24,685 nucleotides of DNA from Sphingobacteriales bacterium (GTDB lineage Bacteria; Bacteroidota; Bacteroidia; Chitinophagales; Chitinophagaceae): positions 1 to 24,685 of the forward strand of contig CANHUD010000006.1 of assembly GCA_947463665.1 (NCBI GenBank), given 5' to 3'. A program made the translations under genes and the position numbers. Positions 15,744-23,369 of the stretch are shown here, one piece after another. Each line of letters opens with the position of its first letter. The stretch's first letter is position 1. Under the pieces are notes generated by a model that was not told the DNA's origin, did no database searches, and worked only from the letters and a program-made list of their open reading frames with translations.

Positions 15744-16904
15744 TTATTTTGTGATGTGACGACCGATCACGATCCGCTGGACCTCACTGGTACCCTCGTA
15801 GATCTGGGTGATCTTTGCATCGCGCATTAGCCGCTCTACGTGGTATTCTTTCACATACCCGTATCCACCATGGATCTGTACCGCCTCGGTAGCTGCCCAC
15901 ATGGCCACTTCCGATGCGTAGAGTTTGGCCATGGACGAAGATAGCGTATAATCCTGACCATTGTCTTTTTCCCAGGCTGCCTTAAAACACAACAAACGGG
16001 CCGCTTCAATGCGGGTGGCCATATCCGCCAGTTTGAACTGAATGGCCTGGTGATGCGCGATCGCGGTTCCAAATGCCTTGCGCTCTTTAGCGTACCGGAC
16101 CGATAATTCATAGGCTCCTGAAGCAATACCCAATGCCTGTGCGGCAATTCCGATTCTTCCGCCGGCCAGCGTCTTCATCGCAAAGGTGAAGCCAAAACCT
16201 TCCACTCCTATCCGGTTCTCTTTCGGTACGCGAACATCATTGAAGAGAATGCTGTGGGTATCGCTGGCGCGTATCCCCATCTTGTTCTCTTTCGCCCCTA
16301 CGGTGACCCCTGGCCAGTTCTTTTCTACAATGAATGTTGAAATACCTTTGGGACCTTTTGCCGGATCGGTCTGAGCCATCACCAGATAAACCGATGCAGA
16401 GTTGCCATTGGTGATCCAGTTCTTCGTTCCGTTCAGAATATAATGATCTCCTTTATCTTCCGCGATTGTCCGTTGTGAAGTAGCATCGGATCCGGCTTCC
16501 GGCTCACTGAGCAAAAAAGCACCGATGTAAAGCTCACCATCCTTTTTTCCCTGGGCCAGCGGAGTGAGGTAGCGGGCTTTCTGTTCGTCGGTTCCATATT
16601 CTTCCAGTCCCCAACAGACCAGACTGTTGTTGACACTCATACATACACTTACACTCGCATCGACCTTACTGATCTCCTCCATGGCCAGTACGTAACTGAT
16701 CGTATCCATGCCCGCCCCTCCGTATTCAGGAGAAACCATCAATCCCATAAATCCCAGATCGGCCAGCTGGCTGATCTGCTCACGGGGAAAACGCTGGGCC
16801 TCATCGCGCTCAATTACACCTGGCATACACTGGTTACGGGCAAAATCACGAGCCGCCTGAACAATCATTTTCTGCTCTTCGGAAAGCTGGAAATTCATTG
16901 ACAT
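15744..16904 (-). CDS. Acyl-CoA dehydrogenase (short/branched-chain type)
   Basis: An FAD enzyme that introduces the alpha,beta double bond in an acyl-CoA and passes electrons to ETF. The 386 residues fit the soluble short/medium-chain subfamily. The N-terminal helical domain begins F-Q-L-S-E-E-Q. The FAD-binding centre carries L-S-E-P-E-A-G-S-D and W-I-T-N-G. The C-terminal Q-I-Y-E-G-T-S-E holds the likely catalytic base E370, which aligns with E376 of human medium-chain dehydrogenase. Chain-length preference cannot be fixed; I-Y-E-G-T-S-E-V-Q resembles butyryl- and branched-chain enzymes. The start is the first ATG, though the one at 16898 also fits. A promoter with an overlapping palindrome lies just upstream, so regulation by a TetR-type acyl-CoA-responsive repressor is plausible. 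Confidence 0.93.
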   Translation of the reverse strand: MSMNFQLSEEQKMIVQAARDFARNQCMPGVIERDEAQRFPREQISQLADLGFMGLMVSPEYGGAGMDTISYVLAMEEISKVDASVSVCMSVNNSLVCWGLEEYGTDEQKARYLTPLAQGKKDGELYIGAFLLSEPEAGSDATSQRTIAEDKGDHYILNGTKNWITNGNSASVYLVMAQTDPAKGPKGISTFIVEKNWPGVTVGAKENKMGIRASDTHSILFNDVRVPKENRIGVEGFGFTFAMKTLAGGRIGIAAQALGIASGAYELSVRYAKERKAFGTAIAHHQAIQFKLADMATRIEAARLLCFKAAWEKDNGQDYTLSSSMAKLYASEVAMWAATEAVQIHGGYGYVKEYHVERLMRDAKITQIYEGTSEVQRIVIGRHITK

Positions 16905-16926
16905 CTGTTGAGTTTTTAGTCCAAAT

Positions 16927-16934
16927 CAAAGGTA
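16927..16934 (-). promoter_or_regulatory. -7 promoter element of the acyl-CoA dehydrogenase gene
   Basis: On the minus strand TACCTTTG matches TAnnTTTG exactly. TTAG, three of four positions of the -33 TTTG, stands 20 bases upstream at 16955-16958. The -7 element ends 22 bases before the ATG. This separates the acyl-CoA dehydrogenase transcript from the upstream aguA. Confidence 0.6.
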
Positions 16935-16953
16935 TATGTTTTCCCATAACAAT

Positions 16954-16969
16954 ACTAACGACTGTTAGT
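16954..16969. promoter_or_regulatory. Palindromic operator-like site over the -33 region of the acyl-CoA dehydrogenase promoter
   Basis: ACTAAC (16954-16959), spacer GACT, GTTAGT (16964-16969): a perfect 6+6 inverted repeat. Its left arm covers the -33 element, where a bound repressor would block RNA polymerase. Size and symmetry fit a dimeric helix-turn-helix regulator such as TetR. No regulator gene is next to it. Confidence 0.5.
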
Positions 16970-17007
16970 TCATTAAAGAATATCCTTGTGGACGTACCGA
17001 ACGGATA

Positions 17008-18054
17008 TCAGATGAGTGGCTCCTGTTGCGACAGGCAATGAAAACTTCCCAGTCCCCAGATAATATCAGTAGAGTCAATACCGATAACCTGCCGGTCTGG
17101 GAAACATTCCTGAATGATCCTGCAGGCACGGTCGTCTTTGGGTTGCCGGAAAGTGGGTACGATGATATATTTATTGGCGATATAAAAATTCCCGTAGGAA
17201 GCCGGCAGGCGCTGGTCTTCCCAGATCACCGAATCCGGCATGGGCAGGTCTACAATCGTAAGCTGCTTACCGTTTAGCAACCGCATCTCTGTAAGCTGTC
17301 GACGGTTTTGCTGGAGAATTTCGTAATTCTCGTCGTTCGGGTTTTCTTCCAGTACCGTGATAACGGTATCGGCATTTACGAATCGAACGGTATCATCGAT
17401 GTGTCCATCGGTATCATCGCCGACGATGCCTTCATCTACCCACAGGATCTGGTCTACGCCGTAGTAATCGGACAGATATTGTTCAATTTGCGACTGGTTC
17501 AGATGCGGATTGCGGTTCTCATTCAGCAGGCATTGTTTGGAAGTGATCAGTGTACCGGCACCATTAAAATCGACGGAGCCGCCTTCCATGATAATTCCCG
17601 GATTAAAAACGGGCAGACCGAGTTTTTCTCCAATACGGGTTGGGATCACATCATCCAGATCATACGGCGGATATTTCCCGCCCCATGCGTTGTAGTTCCA
17701 GTCGACGATCACTTTTTTCTGTTCGGCCGAGGGGTTGACCAGAAAAGCAGGCCCGTGATCCCGGCACCAGGCGTCATTGGTAGGATGGAAAAAGAAATCG
17801 ATCTGATCCAGATTGGCACCGGCCTGCTCAAGATGAGCCATTGCAAAGGATTTCATCGATTCATCCGCCACATTGATACAGACGCGCTCCCCTTCTGCCA
17901 GCCGTTTGATGAATTCAGCATATCGGGGAAAGATCGTATGGATCTTACCCGGCCAGGAAGCTTCTTTATGCGGCCAGCTAAGCCAGGTGGCGCGGTGTGG
18001 GGCAAATTCTGCCGGGAAATAATAACCTAAAGATTTAGGAGTTGCCTGCTGCAT
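17008..18054 (-). CDS. aguA: Agmatine deiminase
   Basis: AguA hydrolyses agmatine to N-carbamoylputrescine and ammonia, the first step of the deiminase route to putrescine. The 348-residue protein belongs to the peptidyl-arginine-deiminase/guanidino-modifying fold. It shows W-C-R-D-H-G-P (D99), N-A-W-G-G-K-Y-P-P-Y-D (122-132), the E-G-G turn (157-159), D-T-D-G-H-I-D-D with the catalytic histidine H218, and the nucleophile C340 in G-S-F-H-C-L-S-Q-Q. The W-G-G-K-Y-P-P-Y-D stretch is typical of agmatine rather than arginine deiminases. Its ATG lies 20 bases inside the end of aguB, so translation is probably coupled. The next step's enzyme being the overlapping neighbour makes the assignment firm. 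Confidence 0.95.
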   Translation of the reverse strand: MQQATPKSLGYYFPAEFAPHRATWLSWPHKEASWPGKIHTIFPRYAEFIKRLAEGERVCINVADESMKSFAMAHLEQAGANLDQIDFFFHPTNDAWCRDHGPAFLVNPSAEQKKVIVDWNYNAWGGKYPPYDLDDVIPTRIGEKLGLPVFNPGIIMEGGSVDFNGAGTLITSKQCLLNENRNPHLNQSQIEQYLSDYYGVDQILWVDEGIVGDDTDGHIDDTVRFVNADTVITVLEENPNDENYEILQQNRRQLTEMRLLNGKQLTIVDLPMPDSVIWEDQRLPASYGNFYIANKYIIVPTFRQPKDDRACRIIQECFPDRQVIGIDSTDIIWGLGSFHCLSQQEPLI

Positions 18055-18925
18055 CGTTGTCGATATACCGTTTGGTGATGGGTTGATAACTGTCTATCCT
18101 CCTGTCGCGCAGGAAAGGCCAGTGAATGCGCGACGCGTCCGTACGTTTGAGATCCAGTTCCACTACTTTCACTACTTCTTCCTCATGAGGGGCCTGGTAA
18201 AGAACAGAGCCCATGGTATTGGTCACGAAGGAACCGCCCCAGAATTTCATGGCGCCGTTCTGTTCATAACCCACCCGGTTGACACTAACCACGTGCACGC
18301 CATTGGCAACGGAATGACTGCGTTGTATGGTCTGCCAGGCATCATATTGCTCCCGGTTGGTAGCCTCATCCTGTGAGGTGGCCCAGCCGATGGCGGTGGG
18401 ATAGAACAGAATTTCTGCTCCCATCAGTGCCGTGATCCTTGCTGCTTCCGGATACCACTGGTCCCAGCAAATCAGCACGCCCAGGGTGGCGAATTTTGTT
18501 TTGAATACTTTGTATCCCAGATCACCCGGAGTGAAATAGAATTTTTCGTAATAAGCCGGATCGTCGGGAATATGCATTTTACGGTACTTACCCAGATACT
18601 GGCCATCGGCATCGATTACTGCAGTGGTGTTATGGTACAAACCCTGTGCACGCTTTTCAAACAGCGAGGCGATGATCACTATGCCCAGTTCTTTCGCCAG
18701 TGCACTGAACGCATCCGTGGAAGGACCGGGAATAGGTTCAGCCAGTTTGAAATGCTCATAATCCTCCACATCGCAGAAATAAAGCGAGGTGAACAGTTCC
18801 TGCAGGCAGACGATCTGTGCACCGGCAGCCGCGGCTTCCCGCGTTTTGAGCATCGCTTTTTCGAGATTGGCCTGCTTATCGGCCGTGCAGGACATCTGTA
18901 CCAGTCCTATATTGACGTTTGACAT
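18035..18925 (-). CDS. aguB: N-carbamoylputrescine amidase
   Basis: AguB hydrolyses N-carbamoylputrescine to putrescine, CO2 and ammonia. The 296 residues form one nitrilase-superfamily domain with the Glu-Lys-Cys triad at E43 (L-Q-E-L-F), K116 (Y-R-K-M-H-I-P) and C153 (C-W-D-Q-W-Y-P-E-A-A). That last motif and H-I-P-D-D-P are characteristic of carbamoylputrescine amidases among nitrilase relatives. It sits 5 bases after bshB1 and overlaps aguA by 20 bases. No arginine decarboxylase (speA) is in the window to supply agmatine. Confidence 0.96.
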   Translation of the reverse strand: MSNVNIGLVQMSCTADKQANLEKAMLKTREAAAAGAQIVCLQELFTSLYFCDVEDYEHFKLAEPIPGPSTDAFSALAKELGIVIIASLFEKRAQGLYHNTTAVIDADGQYLGKYRKMHIPDDPAYYEKFYFTPGDLGYKVFKTKFATLGVLICWDQWYPEAARITALMGAEILFYPTAIGWATSQDEATNREQYDAWQTIQRSHSVANGVHVVSVNRVGYEQNGAMKFWGGSFVTNTMGSVLYQAPHEEEVVKVVELDLKRTDASRIHWPFLRDRRIDSYQPITKRYIDNDAAGNS

Positions 18926-18930
18926 ATTAA

Positions 18931-19665
18931 TCAGGTTTCGATCAGCACCAGTGCATCGAGGGTACGGATGCCGATCTTTTTTTCAGTAATAAATCCTTCT
19001 GCATATTTCACACCGATTCGTTTTCCCAACATGCGGGCCCGTGCAATAACACTATCCAGGAAATCAGGTGTGGAGATATAGGTCTGAGGACCATCTTTGT
19101 CGTCCTGTGCCGCGAACTGGGTACTGTACGCTTTGATAGAAGCCATCCGTTGTTCAAACACATTGGAAATATCAATCAGAAGATCCGGTTCGTGGTACCA
19201 GTCCTGCAGGTAATGCAGCACCATTTTAGGTCTCCATCTTGGTTGTGGATTGCCCTGTTCATCGATCGTTTCGATCTTTGTAAGGCCTGCCAGAAAACAG
19301 GCATCGGCGATGAGGTGACCGGCACGGCCATGATCCGGATGGCGATCGTCTAAAACATTTGCCAGTACGATCTCCGGCTGGTATTTCCGGATGGCACGGA
19401 TCAGCTGCAACTGGTGCTCTTCATCGTTCCGGAAAAATCCATCACGCATACGAAGATTCTCCCGTACAGACACGCCCAGTATCTTAGCGGCGGCGGCAGC
19501 TTCTGCGTAGCGGGTCTGAACCGTTCCCCGGGTTCCCAGTTCACCTTCCGTAAGATCCAGGATACCGGTTTTTTTTCCGTTGGCCGCCTCATTTAAGAGC
19601 ACACCGGAACAACCGAGTTCCACATCATCGGGATGTACGCCAATGGCGAGGATATCCAGTTTCAT
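18931..19665 (-). CDS. bshB1: Bacillithiol biosynthesis deacetylase BshB1
   Basis: BshB removes the acetyl group from GlcNAc-malate to give GlcN-malate, the second step of bacillithiol synthesis. The 244-residue protein is a PIG-L/LmbE-type zinc deacetylase. The N-terminal motif G-V-H-P-D-D-V-E-L-G-C-S-G gives metal ligand H11 and acids D13 and D14. The second motif D-D-R-H-P-D-H-G-R-A-G-H (106-117) gives the third ligand, probably H112. The V-E-L-G-C-S-G version is what separates BshB1 from other LmbE proteins, and the L-T-E-G-E-L-G-T-R-G segment (38-47) is also characteristic. bshA and bshC are not in the window. It lies 16 bases after the DUF4294 gene and 5 before aguB. Confidence 0.93.
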   Translation of the reverse strand: MKLDILAIGVHPDDVELGCSGVLLNEAANGKKTGILDLTEGELGTRGTVQTRYAEAAAAAKILGVSVRENLRMRDGFFRNDEEHQLQLIRAIRKYQPEIVLANVLDDRHPDHGRAGHLIADACFLAGLTKIETIDEQGNPQPRWRPKMVLHYLQDWYHEPDLLIDISNVFEQRMASIKAYSTQFAAQDDKDGPQTYISTPDFLDSVIARARMLGKRIGVKYAEGFITEKKIGIRTLDALVLIET

Positions 19666-19681
19666 GCCGCGAAATTACTGA

Positions 19682-20308
19682 TTAGTTTCTACCATACATC
19701 ATGGCCACTTCTTTAACGATGGATTCCATCTCGGCATCTTCTCCTTTTGGATCGTATTCCTGTTTGAGGCTGCTGCTGAATATCCAGGCAACGGTTTGCC
19801 AGAAACGGGCGGAAAGGCCGCCTTTGTATTCCTTGATGATCTCATAGCAGTTGTTGTCCGTTTCCCGGTTGATGAGTTTCATCAGTACTTTTCCCTGATA
19901 AATGGAGAGACTGGTGACAGGATCCGCAAATCGTTTTTTAATTTCTGCTTCTTTGCTTTTCAGATAGGCAGATCGTTTCCGCTTGTCGGGAAACTCTACC
20001 AGTTTTGCATTGACTTCGTTGATAATGGCCGAAGCCTGGATGGCATATGGATACGTTACATACACGGCATTACGCAGCCGGGTCCATTTTTTATATCGTT
20101 CTTTTTGCTCCGGGGTCATGTTGGTGAGCACATACACCGGTTCCATTTCCCGATAGGTCATGGTATCCCCGTTTACCACCACATAGGCTACCAGCAGGGT
20201 ATCGTTGGGGCCGGGTTTCCACTGTGCCTGTGCATCGCTTAACGGGAATAGAAACATTCCCGTTAGCCATACCCATTGGGTCCAACAATTACAGACGCGG
20301 CGGATCAT
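19682..20308 (-). CDS. DUF4294-family secreted protein of unknown function
   Basis: A 208-residue protein that I assign to DUF4294, a Bacteroidota family with no known role. The N-terminus (M-I-R-R-V then a hydrophobic stretch to A-Q-A-Q, about residue 29) reads as a signal peptide. The mature part contains V-V-V-N-G-D-T-M-T-Y-R-E-M-E-P-V-Y-V (47-64), a Lys/Arg-rich helical region, and L-S-I-Y-Q-G-K-V-L-M-K-L-I-N-R-E-T, both of which look like family core segments. The C-terminus is helical and charged. A Cys-rich signal region (C6, C8) is slightly unusual. It lies between ccmF (36-base gap) and bshB1 (16-base gap). Family assignment is from memory of conserved phrases. Confidence 0.8.
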   Translation of the reverse strand: MIRRVCNCWTQWVWLTGMFLFPLSDAQAQWKPGPNDTLLVAYVVVNGDTMTYREMEPVYVLTNMTPEQKERYKKWTRLRNAVYVTYPYAIQASAIINEVNAKLVEFPDKRKRSAYLKSKEAEIKKRFADPVTSLSIYQGKVLMKLINRETDNNCYEIIKEYKGGLSARFWQTVAWIFSSSLKQEYDPKGEDAEMESIVKEVAMMYGRN

Positions 20309-20344
20309 AATGGAATGTAAGAAAATTGGACAGCATGAACAAGC

Positions 20345-22789
20345 TTATACCCGGAATCGTCTGTACATACTGATCAGAAACCCAATCACCATCAGGATCG
20401 TTCCCACCCACAGCACGTTTATGTAAGGGAAGCGGAAAGCCTTAAGGGTGATGTACCGCATCACGGCACCGGATTCTTTGATGCCCAGTTCCATTTTATC
20501 TCCACTCACGCGGTTCACATTCAGCACAAGATTCTGGGTGAAAACGGTGTCCATTTTAACGGAGGGCTGGTTGTTCTTGACAAAAAATGCCGGTTGTGCC
20601 AGGTAACTTCTGCCGTCCTTGGAATTGATCTGCAGATCCGATAACCAGGCGCTGTCGACCACCGGAAGATCTGCATTTTCATTTTTATTAGCAGTAATCA
20701 CATCTCTGACCACAATGTATCCATTGGAATAGAAAACCGTATCCCCTTTTTTCACCCATACATTGGTGAACTGAGCGGTATCCTTCACTTTATCCGGATT
20801 GAGCCAGGAGGTAATATACACGAACACATCGTTGGTAAGATAATGGCGGGCACCCGGATTGGACGAGAGATTCATGCCTTCATCGCCTTTTACGAGAAAG
20901 GCATTGGGATAGATACGGAACTGTTCATTGACTTCTCCTGTTGCCGTATCCTTTTTCTCAAAATGAATCCGGAAATAGACGCGGTCGTTCTTGGCCACAT
21001 TGGAATCTCCTTCATAGGTAACCGTATACTTACCCATGGGTGTTGGGATCCCGTGGATCAGTGTTACATTTTCCAGCGGGTTTTCCTCATTCCCTTTTAC
21101 ATCTTTTAAGCCGGATACATTGATACCCGTGCTGTTTACGGACAGCAGCTCTTTTTTGGATGATGATATCAGAATACCCACCAGCATGAGTCCGAAGCCA
21201 AAATGTGTAATGGACGCTCCGGCAGCTTTCAGGTTTCCTTTCAGCACTTTAAATATGTAGGTGACATTGGCGATCACCGCATAGAAGGCTGCCCAGAGCG
21301 CCACATGAATGGCCGCCAGAAAACCTATGCCATATTTATCATATTCAATCCCACCCAGAAAACTGATCAGGGCAGATAGCACCAGCGTAGCGATGGAGGG
21401 AGCCAGCAGGTTGGACCACAGGTATTTTCGGGTCGTATCCTTGTATTTGAAGTACTGGGTAACAGCGGTCAGTACACCGATGACCACAGCCACCAGCACC
21501 ATTACCCTGTTGTAGACATATTCCACATCCTGACCGATCGCCCAGCTGGTTCCGGCCAGTTTATTAATGAACGGGAGCGATGTAAGGATGATGATGTAAC
21601 CGGCTGAGACAAACAGCAGCAGAGATCCCACAAACATCCAGAATTCTCTGGAATTCATGCTCTCCTCTTTTTTGATCTCCGGCATTTCCTTTCGCTGGCG
21701 GAAAAACAACACAGCAGGTATAGCCAGAAAGGTTAGCATCATCAGGATCAGGTGCCAGTAAAGGCTTTCCCCTTCACCGGTGAAGGAGTGTACGGAGGTA
21801 TCACCCAAAACCCCGGTGCGGGTAAGGAAGGTAGAATAAAGTACGAGAAGATAGGCCAGGATCGTAAACCAGTAGGTTGCTTTCAGCGAGTAACCGGTAT
21901 GCTTGTATATCAGCATGGTGTGAATGCCTGCCACCATCAGCAGCCAGGGTACCATGGAAGCATTTTCTACCGGATCCCAGGCCCAATACCCTCCGAACGT
22001 GAGCGATTCGTAGGCCCATGCGGCTCCCATCATAATACCCAGACCAAGAATACCGCCGTTGAACAACGCCCAGGGTAGTCCCTGTTTGATCCAGCCATTA
22101 TGGTCTCTCTTCCATAATCCTGCTACAGCATACGCGAACGGAATCAGAGAGGAGGCAAAACCCAGGAAAAGAACAGGTGGATGGATGACCATCCAGTAGT
22201 TCTGAAGCAGGATGTTCAACCCATTTCCATCGGTCAGGTATTTGAATAAATAATTTGGATCCTGAAAAATGGGTGCATCCGAGAATTCGTTGCGCATGAG
22301 CACAAACGGACTGGATCCGATCTTAACATCAAAGAAGTAGATCCCAATGATGAAGCTGGCCAGAAACAACTGTGCCAGGCTGATGATGCTCATCACCGGC
22401 GCTTCCCACTGACGGGCTGTACGCATCACCACCAGACCAAGAATACTTTGCCAGAACGTCCAGAGCATGAAACTGCCCTCCTGACCTTCCCAGAAACAAC
22501 TCAACAGGTACTGCATGTCCAGGCTGCGTTTCGAATGCTGGTGGGCGTATTTGTATTCGAAGTAATGATTATAGATGATCAGGTACAATACAAAAAATAT
22601 GGCAATGATCGAAAAGGATTGCAGCAAAAATGCGATCCGCCCGGTTTTCTTCCAGGATCCGGAAAGTTCGGAAGCCTCATTGGCGGCCCTGAAATAGGCA
22701 TAGGCAGCCAGCAGAGAAGCCACAAAAGATAGGACAGCAAGGAAATGACCAATCTGGCCAATCAGGAGATGTTCGCCTTCGTAACGCAT
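20345..22789 (-). CDS. ccmF: Cytochrome c biogenesis haem lyase, CcmF/CcsA type (WWD family)
   Basis: This membrane protein takes haem from CcmE and helps attach it to the CxxCH of apocytochromes c on the periplasmic side. The 814-residue chain has about 14 hydrophobic segments. Key sites are F-W-E-G-Q-E-G-S-F-M-L-W (99-110), the haem-histidine loop V-I-H-P-P-V-L-F (H203), and the WWD motif G-G-Y-W-A-W-D-P-V-E-N-A-S (266-278). After the main membrane part a periplasmic domain of about 230 residues (550-780) precedes a final helix and a basic tail, as in other Bacteroidota CcmF. Databases often name these proteins CcsA. It begins 16 bases after ccmE. ccmA, ccmB and ccmC are not in the window. 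Confidence 0.94.
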   Translation of the reverse strand: MRYEGEHLLIGQIGHFLAVLSFVASLLAAYAYFRAANEASELSGSWKKTGRIAFLLQSFSIIAIFFVLYLIIYNHYFEYKYAHQHSKRSLDMQYLLSCFWEGQEGSFMLWTFWQSILGLVVMRTARQWEAPVMSIISLAQLFLASFIIGIYFFDVKIGSSPFVLMRNEFSDAPIFQDPNYLFKYLTDGNGLNILLQNYWMVIHPPVLFLGFASSLIPFAYAVAGLWKRDHNGWIKQGLPWALFNGGILGLGIMMGAAWAYESLTFGGYWAWDPVENASMVPWLLMVAGIHTMLIYKHTGYSLKATYWFTILAYLLVLYSTFLTRTGVLGDTSVHSFTGEGESLYWHLILMMLTFLAIPAVLFFRQRKEMPEIKKEESMNSREFWMFVGSLLLFVSAGYIIILTSLPFINKLAGTSWAIGQDVEYVYNRVMVLVAVVIGVLTAVTQYFKYKDTTRKYLWSNLLAPSIATLVLSALISFLGGIEYDKYGIGFLAAIHVALWAAFYAVIANVTYIFKVLKGNLKAAGASITHFGFGLMLVGILISSSKKELLSVNSTGINVSGLKDVKGNEENPLENVTLIHGIPTPMGKYTVTYEGDSNVAKNDRVYFRIHFEKKDTATGEVNEQFRIYPNAFLVKGDEGMNLSSNPGARHYLTNDVFVYITSWLNPDKVKDTAQFTNVWVKKGDTVFYSNGYIVVRDVITANKNENADLPVVDSAWLSDLQINSKDGRSYLAQPAFFVKNNQPSVKMDTVFTQNLVLNVNRVSGDKMELGIKESGAVMRYITLKAFRFPYINVLWVGTILMVIGFLISMYRRFRV

Positions 22790-22805
22790 CAGAAAAAGTT
22801 GATTA

Positions 22806-23234
22806 TCAGTTGAGTTGAGATGTTGGAACCGCTGCAGGGGAGACCTGCTTCAGTTGCTGATTCGGATCATCTTTGTATTTGGAAGGACATTTAAGCAGGA
22901 TTTCACGGCATTCAAACACCTCCCCTTTCATCTGGCCCTTGAGGACCACACGGTCGCTGTGTTCCAGTTCCGTTGGCTTTGAATTCCGATATACCACCTG
23001 TGTACGGTAACCCAATGAATCAACGGCATAAAAACTGAGAAAATTCGGATCTTTCACCGGATCGTACACCACCGGTTCGGAACGATCCAGTTTCGCGATC
23101 AGATGCACATATCTGCCTTCTTTTTTCCGTGCAGATGCAATGGAATCGTAGGTAGTTATATCTTTTGTAAGGCTGAGAAGACCGGCGATCGCAGCAGCGA
23201 TCACCACCAGGATCACAATGTGTAACTTCTTCAT
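22806..23234 (-). CDS. ccmE: Cytochrome c maturation haem chaperone CcmE, Cys-type (CxxxY)
   Basis: CcmE carries haem covalently in the periplasm between the CcmC side and CcmF. The 142-residue protein has a signal anchor (about 4-22) and an OB-fold domain containing V-V-Y-R-N-S-K-P-T-E-L and V-V-L-K-G-Q-M. The haem-attachment site, H-x-x-x-Y in Escherichia coli, here reads C-P-S-K-Y (C116, Y120), so cysteine replaces histidine. A second cysteine, C109, lies 7 residues earlier. CxxxY forms are known from archaea and Desulfovibrio; I believe they are also usual in Bacteroidota. The C-terminal tail is short and Gln/Pro-rich. It is first in a long minus-strand run that continues into ccmF. Confidence 0.9.
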   Translation of the reverse strand: MKKLHIVILVVIAAAIAGLLSLTKDITTYDSIASARKKEGRYVHLIAKLDRSEPVVYDPVKDPNFLSFYAVDSLGYRTQVVYRNSKPTELEHSDRVVLKGQMKGEVFECREILLKCPSKYKDDPNQQLKQVSPAAVPTSQLN

Positions 23235-23253
23235 GTTCCTCTTTATATTAGGA

Positions 23254-23261
23254 CAAAATTA
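23254..23261 (-). promoter_or_regulatory. -7 promoter element of the ccmE-ccmF run
   Basis: On the minus strand TAATTTTG matches TAnnTTTG and lies 19 bases before the ccmE ATG. The -33 region holds TTCC, a weak match. It sits in the 135-base divergent gap between ccmE and the ureohydrolase gene. A weaker TACCTTG at 23346-23352 might serve the plus-strand gene. Confidence 0.5.
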
Positions 23262-23369
23262 GGTTAAAAAGCAAGACAGGCGGAATCTTGTTTGATGAAA
23301 GCCTGTTAAAATACTGTTGAGGATATACGTGTATTTAAAATTTATTACCTTGCAGTCCGCAATCGTTTT

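Noticed and set aside
14881..15759. Long open frame (292 codons) on the plus strand opposite yggS and the beta-barrel gene.
   Set aside because: It is antisense to two genes with clear family motifs; its translation has irregular composition and no recognisable motif.
16980..17008. Inverted repeat ATATCC ... GGATAT at the end of aguA as a terminator.
   Set aside because: Six-base stem with a 17-base loop and only TCTTTAATG after it on the minus strand; too weak to call.
17308..18030. Open frame of 240 codons on the plus strand opposite aguA.
   Set aside because: Shadow of aguA, whose catalytic residues are intact on the other strand; no motif or promoter supports it.
16905..23234. Whether the minus-strand run is a genomic island or defence system.
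   Set aside because: All genes are housekeeping or common Bacteroidota families with similar base composition; no integrase, transposase, repeats, tRNA or toxin-like genes are present.
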